A stretch of 64,000 bases of DNA, from the NCBI RefSeq assembly GCF_902635505.1, contig NC_045428.1, forward strand, positions 150,263,141-150,327,140. The letters run 5' to 3'. The position numbers and the translations under genes are program-made. This stretch comes from Sarcophilus harrisii. Taxonomy: Eukaryota > Chordata > Mammalia > Dasyuromorphia > Dasyuridae. The notes under the pieces are model-generated. The model made no database searches, was not told the origin of the DNA, and worked only from the letters and a program-made list of their open reading frames with translations. Numbering within the stretch: the first letter of the stretch is position 1; each line of letters begins with the position of its first letter. This document shows, in pieces, positions 34,887-45,637 of the stretch.

Positions 34887-35720
34887 TTGCTTTTCTAAGT
34901 CAATCAAGCTCTATTTATCATTCTCAGCTCCTCTAGGGATGCAGGCGAGAAGGGGGATTCCAGAGCTACCGCCATAGGAGCACCAGGGGAGCATACAAAT
35001 TGTCCTGCAGTTAGCAACCACAAGGCTGCATAGTCGCTCTCCTTCGGTATTAAAGGCTCCTTTGAATTTACACCCAGCCCTCAACAGATGGACAGTTCCT
35101 CCAAGTGCTTAAATAAAACAATAGTATTTAATAATTTTCTTTTTTGTCCTTCCCTGTAAACTTTGGCATTCCATCCCAGTTGTTCATAAAGGGGTATCTT
35201 CCAGGGCACTAGATAGATTTTTAAGGCCAACTACCTTAGATTGTTCCTTTCCTAAGGTTCACAATATTGTGTGCTTTTAGATGAAGGACTCACCCCCATT
35301 TTACCAAAGGGAAATTCAAGAACTTTCTTGAATTGAGTCTGTATAAAGTCTCTCCTAATTCTGTCTAGTCACCCAGGCAACTCACCAATTCTTGTCAAAG
35401 GGAAAATATTCTTACAGACTTTAACCATATAAAGTCTCTCCCCATCTCACCAATTTCTTACCTACCTGGGTTGTGCAAAATTTACCTGACTGATTCTACT
35501 GGCTTATCTCTTGAGCTGAATTAATCCACTATCCTTCCTAGCCCATTTTTGTTTTTGTTTTCTTCAAGTGTCTCTCTTTGGGAATTTACCCAATTGGAGC
35601 TGAAGTTCCTAATCAGAGTCCAAGGATCATCAGAGAACTCTCTAGAGGGTGCCTACCCAAGGATTCTGTATGGGAGAGATTCTTTGTGAACAGGAAATAT
35701 CCTGGAACCAGTCCCCCAAC

Positions 35721-36196
35721 TGCGTGGTTCAGCAACTCTTACCCAAATTAAAATCAGAGACTCTCAAAGTAAAAAAAAGCAAAAAAAGGATTTATTATGA
35801 TATTACGAGAAAGGGCAACTCCCAATAGTAAGGAGTGCAAAGCACATACTGTAAAACAGAAGACTATATAGACTCTAATGCAGAAATCCCCATTTCCTCC
35901 CTTTCTATCCCTTTCTCCCATTACCTAGAGGAATCCAAGCTTACATCCTAATTTAAATATCTATCCCCCGAACAAAGAATACTAGTCAATAATGTATTTT
36001 TTTATCTTATTGGGTACTTAAATGCTAATGAAAAGGCAAGGCAGGGGAGATAGGAGGGAATATAAATTTATATAAGAAAATTGAACCCCTACTGTTTTTA
36101 ACTATAACACAACTTGTTATTGCAAAGTCTCAGGTCACAATTAGGGCACAATTATCACATTCTTATGAGAGATCTTCACTCAGTTCATCCCATTCA
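35721..36196 (-). mobile_element. 5' LTR of the ERV1 fossil
   Basis: Collinear with 30208-30666 over its whole length, with TATATAG in the matching place (35,864-35,870). Just left, the minus strand reads TGGGGGACTGGTTCCAGGAT, which loosely resembles a proline primer site (TGGGGGCTCGTCCGGGAT) but is not a clear match. Confidence 0.85.
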
Positions 36197-36200
36197 TTGT

Positions 36201-36640
36201 GTAGCAATGTGGCACTTTTGGGTGCATTGGGTCCCATGACTATTACAGACAAAAAAAAAACTACAGATAAAAAAAAAAAAGCAAAAGGGAAATAGTAGAT
36301 GATCCAAGGCATACCTTTTTTTTTAAGCAAACTTAATAAATAAATATTTGGATCTGGATCTTTTATTTGGATCTTTCTTGTCAAAACTACAAACCAATTT
36401 TTTTTTCAGGAACCCCAACTCAAATTTTGCATTTTTTTTCTTATTTTTCTCTTTCTGCCTCCATATTGTCTGATCAAAAAATTCTGTTGATTCTTCTTTT
36501 GAAAATCTCTATCATAGATTTCCTTTTCTCTGCATCCCACTGTTACCTCCATAGATTCATATTACCTGTATCTTGGTATATTCCTTAATTTTAGTGCCTT
36601 CTTTCTGAGGTTATCCTCAATTTATGCTATATTTAATTTA
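36201..36640. other. Intron 2, nothing recognised
   Basis: Contains several A/T homopolymers; no repeat family or coding frame. Confidence 0.35.
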
Positions 36641-36790
36641 GATGTACACAGTTGTTTGCATGTTAAATTATCTATTAGAATATGTGATCCTTGAGCAGGA
36701 ACTGGTTTTTATGACTTTCTTAAAATTTCCAACACTTAGCATAATAACTGGCACATTGTAAGGGCTTAATAAGTGCTCCTAGACTTCACT
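36641..36790 (+). mobile_element. L2-type LINE 3' end
   Basis: Plus strand order 'gatccttgagcaggaactgg', 'cataataactggcacattgt', 'agggcttaataagtgctcct' is that of an L2-type 3' terminus. Confidence 0.55.
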
Positions 36791-37505
36791 AGCTACTCCA
36801 TGGACCCTTAGGTTTCAATTCATCCTGCTTAAGCCACCATCAAGATAATCTTCTTTAAAATTATTTAAATACTGCATGCCAAATTCTTGAAAGCCCGTTT
36901 CTTCAGAAAAGTCTTCCTTGACTATTTCAGAGCTATTTGATTTTTCTTTGCATTGCATTCAAAAATCATTTGTTGTATTTACCATATAATTGTGATTAAC
37001 CACATATATTGTGCTTTACTTTTTGTACCTGAGCTGCAATGAAGTATACAGCTGCATTTTGTAAAACAGAAGAAGAGAAGCAAAACCAGCATGAAACCCT
37101 GAAATAAAAGATGGCATCATGGCAAGAATTTGCTAAACTCAAATATTCTCTTCAGTAGGTTATTCTATTAAACCTGGCTCCTTCCCACTTTCCCTTGTTC
37201 AGTTTGTTTATCCTGCTGGTGATTTTACTTTATGCTGTGGTCCTGCCTTTTGCTTTTATTCAGGATGATATCTAAATGCTGTTTATCATAGCCATCACCC
37301 TGAGTCTTATTTCTAATTCATTCTTTTTTCTTATTCTCAGAATAGGACAGACATCTGCTAAACATCCTAGCTCTGCTACTTATTGTTTATATGACCATGG
37401 GCAATTTGTTTATTCCCTCTGGACTTCACTTTCCTTCATCTTAAAAAACAACAACAACAAATAAATGAGTAGGTTAGTTTAGATGATCTTAAAGGTCTCT
37501 TTCAT
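36791..37505. other. Intron 2, nothing recognised
   Basis: No named repeat; 37,270-37,490 may include a worn SINE ending in a CAA-rich tail near 37,450. Confidence 0.35.
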
Positions 37506-37509
37506 TTTC

Positions 37510-37695
37510 TCTGAAGCACCATGCAACAGTAGGATGAATACTGTTTTTGGAATACAAAATCCTGTGTTCAAATTCTCTCTGTGTCACTAGGATTTTTGAG
37601 AAACCATTTAATCCCCTTAGCCTGTAACATCCTCATTTCTAACATGGAGTTAGATTACATGACTAAAATTTTTTCCAGTTCAGTATTCTGTAATT
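37510..37695 (+). mobile_element. MIR-type SINE fragment
   Basis: Shows 'caaaatcctgtgttcaaatt' and 'taatccccttagcct...catcctcatttct', matching the order of a tRNA-derived CORE-SINE; diverged. Confidence 0.45.
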
Positions 37696-37953
37696 CTCCA
37701 ACAATGGTTCTGCCCCTCCCAACCTTCCAAAACAGTCTGGATTCAATGAGATGATTCACTATAATAAATGTAAACTAAAGCTCAAAACCTATTTGCATGG
37801 GACTCTCCTCTTGGTGATAATTCATACTTATATATCCTGTGTGAGGGATGGGATTGGTGAAAACTTGAGGGAAGAGAGATATTGGTTTTATGGTTTCTGG
37901 CTTTAAAGAAATTATACCCTTTGTGGAGGTAATCCAGTTAGAAATCCAAGTTC

Positions 37954-38382
37954 TGTCGAGTCCACGAGGCTAAATTTTTCCCATAATTTTAGTTATGGCT
38001 CATGACTTCAACACTGCCTTCCTTTGGGTCAATCTGACATGGCACTCTGCCTCCTGGTGTCTTTCCCCTTACCCTTCCCCCATGCCGCATAGTGTCTCTC
38101 CTAAACTAACTATGCTTCTCAAACCCATGTCTCCTCCTTGTAGGTAACCAATTGTTTTAGGGGGCTAAATCCCTTTCAAGATTTCTTCTACCAGCTAAGC
38201 ATTCCCAACCTCATGGAGTGTTTCCTTTCTGCTAGGTAATTGTGAGTTCCACTAAGGAGCTTGTCTTTTGTAGGATCTCCATATTTACCATTCCTAGTGG
38301 TATTCTTCATTTTTTCTGTAACCTCTTCTAAATAAACCCATCTTTTGCCAAAGAGAATAGCCATTGTGAATTCTTCACATCA
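37954..38382 (+). mobile_element. Possible solo LTR, plus strand
   Basis: Has AATAAA at about 38,332 followed by 'cccatcttttgccaaagaga' and 'gccattgtgaattcttcaca', which reads like the R-U5 of a class I LTR. TG start and CA end are guesses; no target duplication found. Confidence 0.4.
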
Positions 38383-38539
38383 CTGAACACCAGCATTTGA
38401 TGTTTCTCTTAAAGCACATTACCTGGTTGTTGGAATCTTTACAAAGTGTTAAGACATTGGAATTGATACAGACAATAGTTATCTGATTTGGCATGGTTCA
38501 GTGTGATTGATTTGATCTTAGAAAGAAGATATTTTGGGC

Positions 38540-38756
38540 CAGAACTTGAAACTAGGTATTAAGTGGAACTGATAGAATAATGCTTGTGTTCACACCTTTA
38601 GAGAGCTCATAAGTATCTAAGTACTCAATGGAGTTCACACGTGTAGGGCTTAGTCGGAATTCACACCTCCCTTATGGCCAGAGAGCACTCTGGGAGATAA
38701 CCCAGAATCCCTCTCCCTCCAGAAGGCGGAGGTAACCTTTGGAAGATCACATATAT
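38540..38756 (+). mobile_element. LTR-like U3 block with TATA box
   Basis: GC-richer text with repeated 'ttcacac' motifs (38,589, 38,634, 38,660) and 'ccagagagcactctgggaga', ending in CATATATAG at about 38,750-38,758, where an 18S rRNA piece begins. No downstream R-U5 of the same LTR is evident. Confidence 0.4.
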
Positions 38757-38850
38757 AGGGAGCCTGAGAAAGGGCTACCACATCCAAGGAAGGCAGCAGG
38801 CGCGCAAATTACCCACTCCCGACCCGGGGAGTTAGTGAAGAAAAATAACA
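38757..38850 (+). pseudogene. 18S ribosomal RNA fragment (about 94 bp)
   Basis: The sequence equals the region of vertebrate 18S rRNA around human position 450 ('ggctaccacatccaaggaag', 'gcagcaggcgcgcaaattac', 'ccactcccgacccggggag'). Against the sequence I remember there are three substitutions. It starts and stops abruptly, with no other rRNA either side, so it is an inserted fragment and not a gene. Its high CpG content stands out from the surroundings. Confidence 0.92.
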
Positions 38851-38934
38851 CCTGGTACCTTATTTGCTTCCTCAGCCACATCACTACTGACTTTGGTTTT
38901 TGTTCTTTGAAACTATTAAATTGTTGAGACAGTT

Positions 38935-39155
38935 GGTGTGGTAGATTGAATCCTTGGCCTGGAATAAAGAATTTCTGAGTTCATATCTGCATGATTTTAT
39001 TAGCCAGTTTGCTCAGTTTCCTCAATTGAAAAATGAGGAGAATAATAGCACCTGCTTTCTAGAGCTGTTTTAAGGTTCAAAAGACATATTTGTAAAATAT
39101 TTATCATAGAGCCTGGCACATTATAAGTGCTTTATAAATGCTTATTTTCTTCCTT
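38935..39155 (+). mobile_element. MIR-type CORE-SINE
   Basis: Shows 'cagtttcctcaattgaaaaa', 'tgaggagaataatagcacct' and the MIR-like end 'agagcctggcaca'...'aagtgctttataaatgct'. Confidence 0.65.
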
Positions 39156-39911
39156 TCTAATAACTTCCTTTCTCCCGGAACATTTAAAATATGATTTAAT
39201 TTGCCAACAATCATTGATTAAAACTACTTTAAAATATATAGGATATAAAGCACAACATAAAATCAAATAATTTCTGTTCTCTTCTGATATTTTCCCTAAA
39301 AGTTAAAAATAAGAGCTAGAGCTTAAAGCAACTAAAAAATAACTGAAATGATGAAGGAATCCCATGCATGGAAATAATCTAAAAGGATGAGAAGATTGGA
39401 AAAAGGAAGATATGAGTTCAGATGATGAGAAGGTATACATACCAATGATATAGAAAGAATAAGAATTATCTCATTTCTGAATTTTCTATGTATTAGAAAT
39501 AGGAAGCATTTCTTGAAGCTTGATAGAGACATTTTTAAGCTAAAAATGTCTATACCTTTCATGGCAGGTAGTATCCAGAGTAATCTTATGAAAAAAGTGG
39601 AATAACTGTTTTATTCACAGAGGTACTGTAAAGAAAATACTTTGTAAATCTGGAAAAGGGATATGGAAATAAAAGCAATCATTATGAAGAAAAAAACAGT
39701 AGACTGATAGGAAGCAGAACTGGAGTGTAGGACCAATTCTATCACTAATTCACTGTGTTATCTTGGACATATCAAACAAGTTAGATGGAGAAGTCCTTAC
39801 AGCTATAAAATTCTAGGCCTCTAAAGAACTCTAGCAACTCTTTTTTAGATGAAAAAATACTATTTTTCACTTTCTTAATTTATTTCATTATGATTTGACT
39901 TTGTGCTTTCT
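39156..39911. other. Intron 2, nothing recognised
   Basis: About 750 bp AT-rich DNA; a weak MIR-like patch at 39,690-39,810. Confidence 0.35.
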
Positions 39912-40677
39912 TTTTTTATTATTATAGCTTTTTATTTACAAGATATATGCATGGGTAATTTTTCAGCATTGACAATTGCAAAACCTTTTGTTTCAATTTT
40001 TTCCCGCCTTCCTCCCACCTATGTTCAATACAATATATGTATACATATCCATACAGTTATTTTGTTGCACAAGAAGAATTGGACTTTGAAATAATGTACA
40101 ATTAACCTGTGAAGTAAATCAAAAATGCAAGTGGACAAAAACAGAGGAATTGGAAATGCTATGTAGTGGTTCACGCTCATTTCCCAGAATTCCTTCACTG
40201 GATGTAGCTGGTTTATTCATTATTGAACAAATGGGACTGATCTGGTTCATCTCATTGTTGAAGAGAGTCATATCCATCAGAATTGATCATCATATGGTAT
40301 TGTTGTTGAAGTATATAATGATTTCCTAGTCCTGCTCTTTTCACTCAGCATCAGTTCGTGTAAGTCTCTCAAGCCCTTTCTGAAATCATCCTTTTGGTCA
40401 CTTCTTACAGAACAATAATATTCCATAACATTCATATACTACAATTTATTCAGCTATTCTCCAATTGATGGGCATCCACTCAGTTTCCAGTTTCTAGCTA
40501 TTTCAAAGAGGGCTGCCACAAACATTTTTGCAATACAGGTCCCTTTCCCTTCTTTAAGATTTCTTTGGGATATAAGTCTAGGAATAACACTGCTGGATCA
40601 AAGAGTATGCACAGTTTGATAACTTTATGAGCATAGTTCCAAATGGTTCTTCAAAATGGCTGTTTGTATTCACAATG

Positions 40678-41127
40678 CTAACAATGTATCAGTATCCCAG
40701 TTTTCCCACAACCCCTCCAACATTCATCATTATCTTTTCCTGTCATCCTAACTGATCTGAGAGGTGTATAGTTGTATCTCAGAGTTGTCTTAATTTGCAT
40801 TTCTCTGATTATTAATGACTTGGAGCATCTTTTCATATGGCTAGAAATAGTTTCAATTTCTTTGTCTGAGAATTGTCTGTTCATATCCTTTGACCATTTA
40901 TCAATTGGAGAATGACTTGATTTTTTATAAATTAGAGTTAATTCTCTATATATTTTGGAAATGAGGCCTTTGTCAGAACCTTTGACTGTAAAAATATTTT
41001 CCCAGTTTATTGTTTCCCTTCTAATCTTTTCTGCATTAGTTTTGTTTGTACAAAAGCCTTTCAATTTCATATAATCAAAATTTTCTATTTTGTTTTCAAT
41101 AATGATCTCTAGTTCTTCTTTGGTCAC
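40678..41127 (-). pseudogene. L1 ORF2 C-terminal remnant in element C
   Basis: A 149-codon frame collinear with the C-terminal part of L1 ORF2 protein: YMKLKGFCTNK, GSDKGLISKIYREL, KWSKDMNRQFS, IREMQIKTTLRY, CWRGCGKTG. These match known L1 motifs (DKGLISRIYKEL, AIREMQIKTTMRY, RCWRGCGEIGTL). The cysteine-rich segment is present, but the catalytic domains are not linked to it. Confidence 0.9.
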
Positions 41128-41616
41128 TAATTCCTTCCTTCTCTACAGGTCTGAGAGGTAAACTATCCTATCATAAACCCATTTTGACCTTATCTTGGTT
41201 TACAGCGTTAAATGTGGGTCAATGCTTAGTTTCTGCCATACAAATTTCCAATTTTCCCAGCAGTTTTTCTTAAACATTTAATTCTTATCCCAAAAGCTGG
41301 GGTCTTTGGGTTTATCAAACACTAAAAGTGTTATTATTAAAGTTATTAACTATTTTTTCCTTTGACCCTAACCTTTTCCACTGATCAACTAGTCTATTTC
41401 TTAGCCAATATCAAATGGTTTTGCTAAGTGGTGCTTTATAATATAGTTTTAGAACTTGTATAGCTAAGCCACCTTCATTTGATTTTTTTTTCATTAGTTC
41501 CCTTGAAAGTCTTGACCTTTTGTTCTTCTAGATGAATTTTGTTGTTATTTTTCTCTAGGTCATTAGAATAGTTTTTTTGGAGTCTGATTGGTATAGTACT
41601 AAATAAATAGATTAGT

Positions 41617-41826
41617 TTAGACTTGCCCTGTCCAAGAGCACTTAATATTTTTCCAGTTGGTTAGGTCTGATTTTATTTGTGTGGAAAGTGTTTTGTAGTT
41701 TTGCTCATATACTTGCTGACTTTCCCTTGTTAGATAAATTCCCAAATATTTTATACTATTGGCAATTACTTTTTCATCTTTTTGGTTTTGCTTGACTGAT
41801 TCTTGATGTGTCAAGGAATCATTCAT
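41617..41826 (-). pseudogene. L1 ORF2 thumb-region remnant in element C
   Basis: Frame with SIKYLGIYLTRESQQVYEQN and NWKNIKCSW, equivalent to the segment just after the reverse transcriptase active-site half of L1 ORF2. It ends next to ORF1-type sequence, marking an internal deletion junction near 41,830. Confidence 0.85.
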
Positions 41827-41849
41827 TTCTATTTGTTCAATTCTGATTT

Positions 41850-42240
41850 TAATGAGTTATTTTCTTTATTAGCTTTTTTTAACTTCTTTTTTTATAAGTC
41901 CAATTGAGTTTTTAAATGAGTTGCTTTGCTCTATGGAATTTTTTTCAATTTCACTAATTTTTTTTTTACTGAGTTATTTTCTTTTTCCAATTCACAAATC
42001 CTACTTTCCTGGGACTTCTTTATCTTTTCTTTTTCATAAATTCTGTTTCCCTGTACTCCCTGGAAGTTCTTTATTTTTTCTAGTTCACATTTCAGGAAGT
42101 TGTTTTTTTTTCCCACTTTATCAAATTTTTCTTTAAGTGAATTATATATATGCCTTTTCTGTACTCTCTTGCAGAGCTTCTTTCCTTTCCCCATTTTTCT
42201 TCTAGCTCTCTTTTAAAATCTTTTATAATTTCTTCTAGGA
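41850..42240 (-). pseudogene. L1 ORF1 coiled-coil remnant in element C
   Basis: Minus-strand frame at 41931-42194 gives Lys/Glu heptad-like text (LKEKFDKVGKKNNFLKCELE, SRICELEKENNSVKKKLVKL), as in the ORF1 trimerisation coil. No RNA-binding domain follows. Confidence 0.65.
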
Positions 42241-43204
42241 GAGCCTTGTGTGATGGGAACCAGGTTACATCTTGCTTTGGTGTTTTATCTGGAGACTGTC
42301 TCCTATTAGTCTCCTTGGGGTTGAAAACCTGCTCTCTTTCTGTATAGAAGCTATCAATGATTAGCATATGCTTGGAATTTTTTAAAAGCCCTGCCTTCAG
42401 GGCAAGACCTAAAAGGTCTGCCTTCAGGGCAAGGAGGTTATCAGCTTCCTCTGCAAAACAGGGATAAATATATAGACAGTAGCTGTCCTGTAAACAGGCT
42501 GCTAAGAGCAACTGAGGTTCGGAAATGCCCTTGAAAAAGCCCTGCACCAGAAGTGTCACTGCTCTGGGAAGAGTAGACACACACTGTGGAAGTACTATTG
42601 CACTGGGATGAGCCCTGCTGTGTGGATCAGCAGCCTTGGGAAAAACCCTGCACTGAAAGCGCTGTGGAAGTTCTATTGCCCCAGGCAGAGCTCTCCTGCT
42701 GTGCAGAGCCCCCCTGGTGATCAGAAGTGTGATGGCCCCAGACAAAAGCCCCGTGCTGCAGAATGGTGCTTCACAGCTGTACTGTGGTTTGTGCTAAATC
42801 ACTTCTGGGGCTGGGTGGGTGTAGCCAGATCCTTTTTGATTTTGGCATTTTTTGGAGTACACTCTACCTTTAGCTTTAACTTCTCTGCTCATCTACTTCT
42901 TTGCAACCAAAGCAGAACAGCCAACCTGTGGTAGAGTCCTTCCTGCAAATTCTCCACCCATGGAGAGACCACATAGCCCCAGGCAGCTCAGTGTGCTAGC
43001 ATCCATGTTGTGCCTCCCTGCCTGAGCTGGCTTGTTTCCACCAATCAAGACAAACCTTTTCTGATAATCTTCCATATTTTCTTCAAATGGTAATCTGTTG
43101 TACTCCCAATAATCGTGGATTTCACCAGTCAAGCACTATTTCTGAGGCTGAATTTGGTAATTAGTAGTGAGGGTAGAAGGGAAGCTTAAACCACTTCAGT
43201 ATTT

Positions 43205-43272
43205 TTATAAAGAAAACCCCAAATGGACTCACAAAGAGTTAGACATGACTAAACAACTAAACACAACCACAA
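43205..43272 (+). mobile_element. MAR1-type SINE 3' tail
   Basis: Text 'aaaaccccaaatggactcac' then 'aaagagttagacatgactaa' is the 3' end of a plus-strand MAR1 SINE; only the tail is present. Confidence 0.75.
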
Positions 43273-43419
43273 AATGTTTTATAACAATTATTTACATGAA
43301 GTAATTATACATCATATTATAGAGAAATGTAAAATTGAGAGTAAAATGTGTTTTAAAATAAAACAGGTAATGGAATATGAAAACAAGACAAAACACAAGT
43401 AAATTGTTCCTCAAAGTAC

Positions 43420-43462
43420 TTAGCTGGTACTCTATCCACTGCACCACCTAGCTGCCCAAAGC
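43420..43462 (-). mobile_element. SINE head fragment
   Basis: Text 'tctatccactgcaccaccta' followed by 'gctgccc' is the reverse of the tRNA-like head of a WSINE/MAR1 element. Confidence 0.65.
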
Positions 43463-43729
43463 CAATTCTCTTTTGACTTTACATCTACTATACACAAAGC
43501 ATTCAGTAAAAAAGTTTTGTTTGGTTTCATTTTTAATAAAAGGATACATAAATATAAAGCAATTATATCATACTAGTCTTTCTATGAAATTCTGAAGCTT
43601 AAGCAAACACGTCAAAATAATGGAGCTTGAATTTGGTCAACTTTTGGCTAAAAGGTTTTATCTTTATCATTCAGCCTTTTGTCCTAAAGAATTTTTTAAG
43701 ATATTAAAAATCACAAAATCAAATGTGTC

Positions 43730-43930
43730 AATCAGGAGATCTGAGTTCAGATCTTCATCACTAGCTGTGTATAAGGTCACATAACGTTTTTGTGCTTCTG
43801 TTTCTTCATCTATAAAATAAAAATAATAATAGCATATACCTCCCTAGCCCATTATGAAGATCAAATGAGAGGATAGAAAAAGTACTTTGCAAACATTAAA
43901 GTTTCATGTAAAAGCTAGCAGTTGTCATAA
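43730..43930 (+). mobile_element. MIR-type CORE-SINE
   Basis: Order 'gatctgagttcagatcttca', 'ctagctgtgta', 'gtttcttcatctataaaata', 'gatcaaatgagaggataga', 'aaagctagcagttgtca'. Confidence 0.65.
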
Positions 43931-45000
43931 AATTTGCATTTATCTCATTCCCTGGTTTATGAGTCAGTCCCTTTCCAAGACCAGCAACTTAGTTAAGATG
44001 TACATAAAATGAGATTAAACTTTAAACAGCTTGGTAAAAGTTAGCTGTATGATATAGTTTATAACCATAATTATATGATTTCAGCTGTATATTTTCAGTG
44101 CCAAGCGGGGCTTGATAAAAATTTGGCTTTATCAGACTGAATCCATTAATAACTCTCAGAGAAGAGTTAATAGCTAATTTGCCAACCAGCCAATGACTAT
44201 TGAGAATTTACTTTGTGTGTAGAAGGCAAACAATAAAAAGGAAAAAAAAAAAAAAAAACATGGTTGAGAGCCCCCACATTTGCTTCACTGACCCAACAAC
44301 AGGCTTTGAATTAACTATTATGTGTGTATTAGGTCAAAATAAACAACAAGTTAGACCAAAAAGAGAGACAAAGATAAGAGGATATTTGGCTGCTCTAACC
44401 TGATCTGTTTAACAGAGAGACTCGAAAAATGGGAAATGGATAACCGTTAAGATGCTGACTATGACTATTGACATTCCTAGAAAAGTTTGATCACATAAAA
44501 TTACCATTAATCAGTATATAATTCTTCTGTGAGGAAGAAAAAGACTAGTTTAGCTAACATAACAAATTTAGATTGTAAAATTATTTAAAAAAACAATATA
44601 ATAAGCAATATTACCTTAAAGAAAAGGAGAAAACCACTACAAAAAGTTTGGTGTGAGTTCCTGTTAAATTAATCTTTCTGAGAATATATTTAGATGGGAC
44701 CAGAAGACATAGAGCAAATATACATAACATGGAATTAATCTGTCAGCAACTTTATAGTTATTTATCCTCATAGCAAAAAAAAAAAAAAAAAAAAAAAAAG
44801 TGACATCACTGTATTTGCACTCTCTTACAACAAAATCTAAAGTACAGAATAAAGAAAGAGTAACATTAGAGGCAACATAATTTATACTCCTGGCATTTCA
44901 TTCTGAGAATGAAAAAGAATATGGCCAATGCTACTATATACAAACTATATATGAAATAAATTTTAAAATAATCAATTGAATGAAGGTACTAAATTTAAAG
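43931..45000. other. Intron 2, nothing recognised
   Basis: Contains poly-A runs near 44,240-44,257 and 44,775-44,799; otherwise no repeat or gene. Confidence 0.35.
44775..44799. repeat. Poly-A run, 24-25 bases
   Basis: Uninterrupted A run; could be the tail of a very old or very short retro-insertion, but nothing recognisable lies upstream. Confidence 0.9.
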
Positions 45001-45173
45001 ATATTGGGAAAGTCTTCCTGCAAAAGGTAGAATCCTAGTTGGGATTTGAAGGAACTCATGGAAGACAGGAGATGAAAGAGAGAATATTTCAGATTTGGAG
45101 AACTGTCATTGACAATGCTTTGAATTGGGAAATAGAATGTGTGGTAGGAGTCAGAAGATGGGATGTGCTTTTC

Positions 45174-45637
45174 AAAGAATTACAAGGAAGCTGTTATCAC
45201 TGAATCACATAAGATTTGGGACATATATGTTTCAGGCAATGAGGTGTAAGGTAAAAGAAATGCTAGGTTAGGAAAGGCTTTGAACACCAACTAGAGGATT
45301 TTATATTTAATCTGAAAAGTGGTAAGGACTCTGACCTTATAAAGTCTTTATAGGAATGGTTTAGATATTTATTGAAGGCATCCCTTGAAGAAAAGTTAAG
45401 AAGGAAAAGAATTACAAGGAAGCTGTTATCTCTGAATCACATAAAATTTGGGACATATATGTTTCAGGCAATGAGTTGTAAGGTAAAAGAAATGCTAAGT
45501 TAGGAAAGCCTTTGAACATCAAATAGAGGATTTTATATTTGATCTGAAAAGTGATAAGGACTCTGACTGTGTAAAGTATTTATAGGAATGGTTTAGATAT
45601 TTATTGAAGGCATCCCTTGATGAAAGTTAAGAAGGAA
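45174..45637 (+). repeat. Tandem duplication, two units of about 232 bp
   Basis: 45174-45405 and 45406-45637 are collinear head-to-tail, with about 15 differences in 232 bases (roughly 93% identity, counted by eye). The unit lies within an unresolved old repeat that starts near 45,000. No coding potential. Confidence 0.9.

Larger units (their letters stand above)
30204..36200 (-). mobile_element. Gammaretrovirus-like (ERV1) endogenous retrovirus with two LTRs
   Basis: A roughly 6-kb fossil on the minus strand. LTRs lie at 30208-30666 and 35721-36196, flanked by the 4-bp target duplication TTGT (30204-30207, 36197-36200), the size usual for class I elements. Integrase-like text is recognisable at 32959-33504 on the minus strand, including KYGLVETIDPDNGIYFTSK and LGFSPYEMLFGLLYLRG. 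The internal region is too short for a complete gag-pol-env set, and the element is broken in many places. LTRs look roughly 85-88% identical by eye over the part compared, suggesting an insertion tens of millions of years old (inference). Confidence 0.85.
39912..43195 (-). mobile_element. LINE-1 element C, minus strand, 5'UTR present, most of ORF2 missing
   Basis: Left end is the same L1 3' terminus as at 12.2 and 30.1 kb. To the right on the minus strand follow the 3'UTR, the ORF2 C-terminus (40678-41127), thumb-region ORF2 (41617-41826), then abruptly the ORF1 coiled-coil region (about 41,830-42,200) and a GC-rich 5'UTR (about 42,200-43,195, ending in the typical 'aatcgtggatttcaccagtc' and 'gtagtgagggtagaaggg' text). 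Endonuclease, most of reverse transcriptase and the C-terminal half of ORF1 are missing. Identity to the L1 family is high enough to follow by eye. Confidence 0.82.

Noticed and set aside
34581-34907. Pro/Ser/Leu-rich and Gly/Glu/Arg-rich frames of 68-108 codons
   Set aside because: Artefacts of the GA/CT low-complexity tract.
36163-36384. Frame ending NEWDELSEDLS in the 5' LTR of the ERV1 fossil
   Set aside because: Its end is the LTR copy of the frame end seen at the 3' LTR; the rest is flank sequence outside the element, so it is not a gene.
42092-42745. 217-codon minus-strand frame, the longest in the window
   Set aside because: Lies in the 5'UTR/ORF1 start of LINE-1 element C. Not a host gene; only its C-terminal part shows L1 ORF1-like text.
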